64,000 nucleotides of DNA from Neckera pumila (Eukaryota; Streptophyta; Bryopsida; Hypnales; Neckeraceae). Both the position numbers and the translations under genes were made by a program. Shown one piece after another: positions 63,104 through 64,000 of the stretch. Location of the stretch: NCBI GenBank assembly GCA_963969595.1, contig OZ018409.1, positions 31,137,282 through 31,201,281 of the forward strand, given 5' to 3'. Position 1 is the stretch's first letter. The number at the start of each line of letters is the position of its first letter. Under the pieces are notes generated by a model that was not told the DNA's origin, searched no databases, and saw nothing but the letters and a program-made list of their open reading frames with translations.

Positions 63104-64000
63104 CTAATGATGATGTGTATTGGTATATAATAATATATTATTGCACATTAACAACTTATGCAATTAAAATTTGCATGTTTTGCTTTTGAAGATCAAAAAG
63201 TTGGTGTTTGACTATTGGAATTGAGCTTTCAATCTTATAACAAGGACAGAGTATATGATTGAGTCAATTATCGATGAGTGTACAAGCCCCACCCAATCGT
63301 GTAAACAAGGAAAACTGAATTCTTTGATTCTCACATATTCCCTCGTGCAAACTTCAAGAACATCTCACTTCCTTTCCTCACAGTTGCACAACACAATGCA
63401 ACAAAAATCCAAAAACTCTTTTACAAAAAGTTCATGTGCACTTTTCCGTGCGCATGAAGAATCACAAGGAAGTAGGAACAGGAAGACATTAAGATTTCAT
63501 AAATAGGTGCAGTTCTAAACAAAAATTACATGAATTCATCCTACTGAATATGAACTTTCTAGCAAAGTTGGGGGTTCCACACCGCTGGATACAAAAGGGT
63601 TTTCATGAGACATTATTGGAGTAGATACTGTACTTCAATAAACTATCTAGTCTATTGAACTCTCATGCATGTAGAGCATCTTCAATGAGTGATCACCTCG
63701 TGTTACAACATCATGTCTCTAAGCAAGTTGGTACTGAAACATCCTGCTCATCTAACTCCCACATGCAAAAGCCAAAAAATGGCCCTCTGACTACAAAACA
63801 CACCACTCGACCAAAATCCAATCCAAAAATATGATTCGGAGGTCTCAGGCACGCAGGAGTGAGAAGGATCTCTACAGACATGAACTCGTACTACTCCAGT
63901 ACACATGTGTACAGCAACAGCAACAGCAATATGTCGTGTCGTTGCGAAAGGTCTCCAAATAGAAAGTAGATGTGGTTTGGCTCTAATTTTACGCCAAAAC
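63104..64000. other. Unassigned right edge
   Basis: Composition becomes less AT-rich after about 63.6 kb and a short CAACAG repeat lies near 63915. It could be the untranslated edge of a gene beyond the window, but nothing supports an exon. Confidence 0.25.

Noticed and set aside
1..64000. CRISPR arrays, tRNA or rRNA genes, operons
   Set aside because: No regularly spaced repeats, no cloverleaf or rRNA signature seen; the genome is clearly that of an intron-rich eukaryote.

Overview
The window looks like nuclear DNA of a land plant. Evidence: a plant-type maintenance cytosine methyltransferase (two replication-foci domains, two BAH domains, no CXXC finger), an organelle-targeted circularly permuted GTPase, an NHX5/6-type exchanger, plant telobox words (AAACCCTAA) and Stowaway-like ends (CTCCCTCCGTCCC). 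The lineage cannot be fixed by eye. The very AT-rich spacers and the divergence of several proteins would suit a seed-free plant, but that is inference.

Five protein genes can be supported, all on the minus strand. From left to right they are: an NHX5/6-like Na+(K+)/H+ exchanger with 17 coding exons (7614-20138); a MET1/DNMT1 methyltransferase with 13 coding exons (26750-34880); a DAR/RbgA-type circularly permuted GTPase with 2 exons (40201-42570); a 523-residue protein of unknown function built from repeated GK..DVT motifs, with 3 exons (47872-50122); and an ABCB half-transporter of the ATM/ABCB7 type with 20 exons (51085-57448). I rebuilt every gene by hand from splice sites. Each summed coding length is divisible by three and each ends in a stop codon, so all five appear intact. 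They do not form an operon or an obvious pathway. MET1 would act in the nucleus, NHX in endosome/Golgi membranes, and the GTPase and ABC transporter in organelles.

The GC-richer blocks (about 26-35, 40-42.6 and 48-57.7 kb) hold four of the genes. The NHX gene is unusual in lying inside very AT-rich, repeat-filled DNA; it has microexons of 20 and 25 nt and two introns with U12-type signals, one a clear AT-AC intron.

The rest is mostly decayed mobile DNA without transposase genes. (1) A family with TTAA (once CTAG) target duplications and CCCCTAAAGGACC ends, about ten copies, some carrying nested insertions. (2) A family with CATTAGAGGA-like ends and internal stem-loops whose pairing is kept while the sequence changes. 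(3) A hAT-like element with an 8-bp target duplication. (4) A CACTA-like fold-back element with a 3-bp target duplication. (5) Stowaway-like elements. (6) A 1.3-kb imperfect palindrome at 38.3-39.7 kb. The GTPase locus also carries three separate tandem duplications, each covering one of its exon edges. I saw no rRNA, tRNA or CRISPR array.
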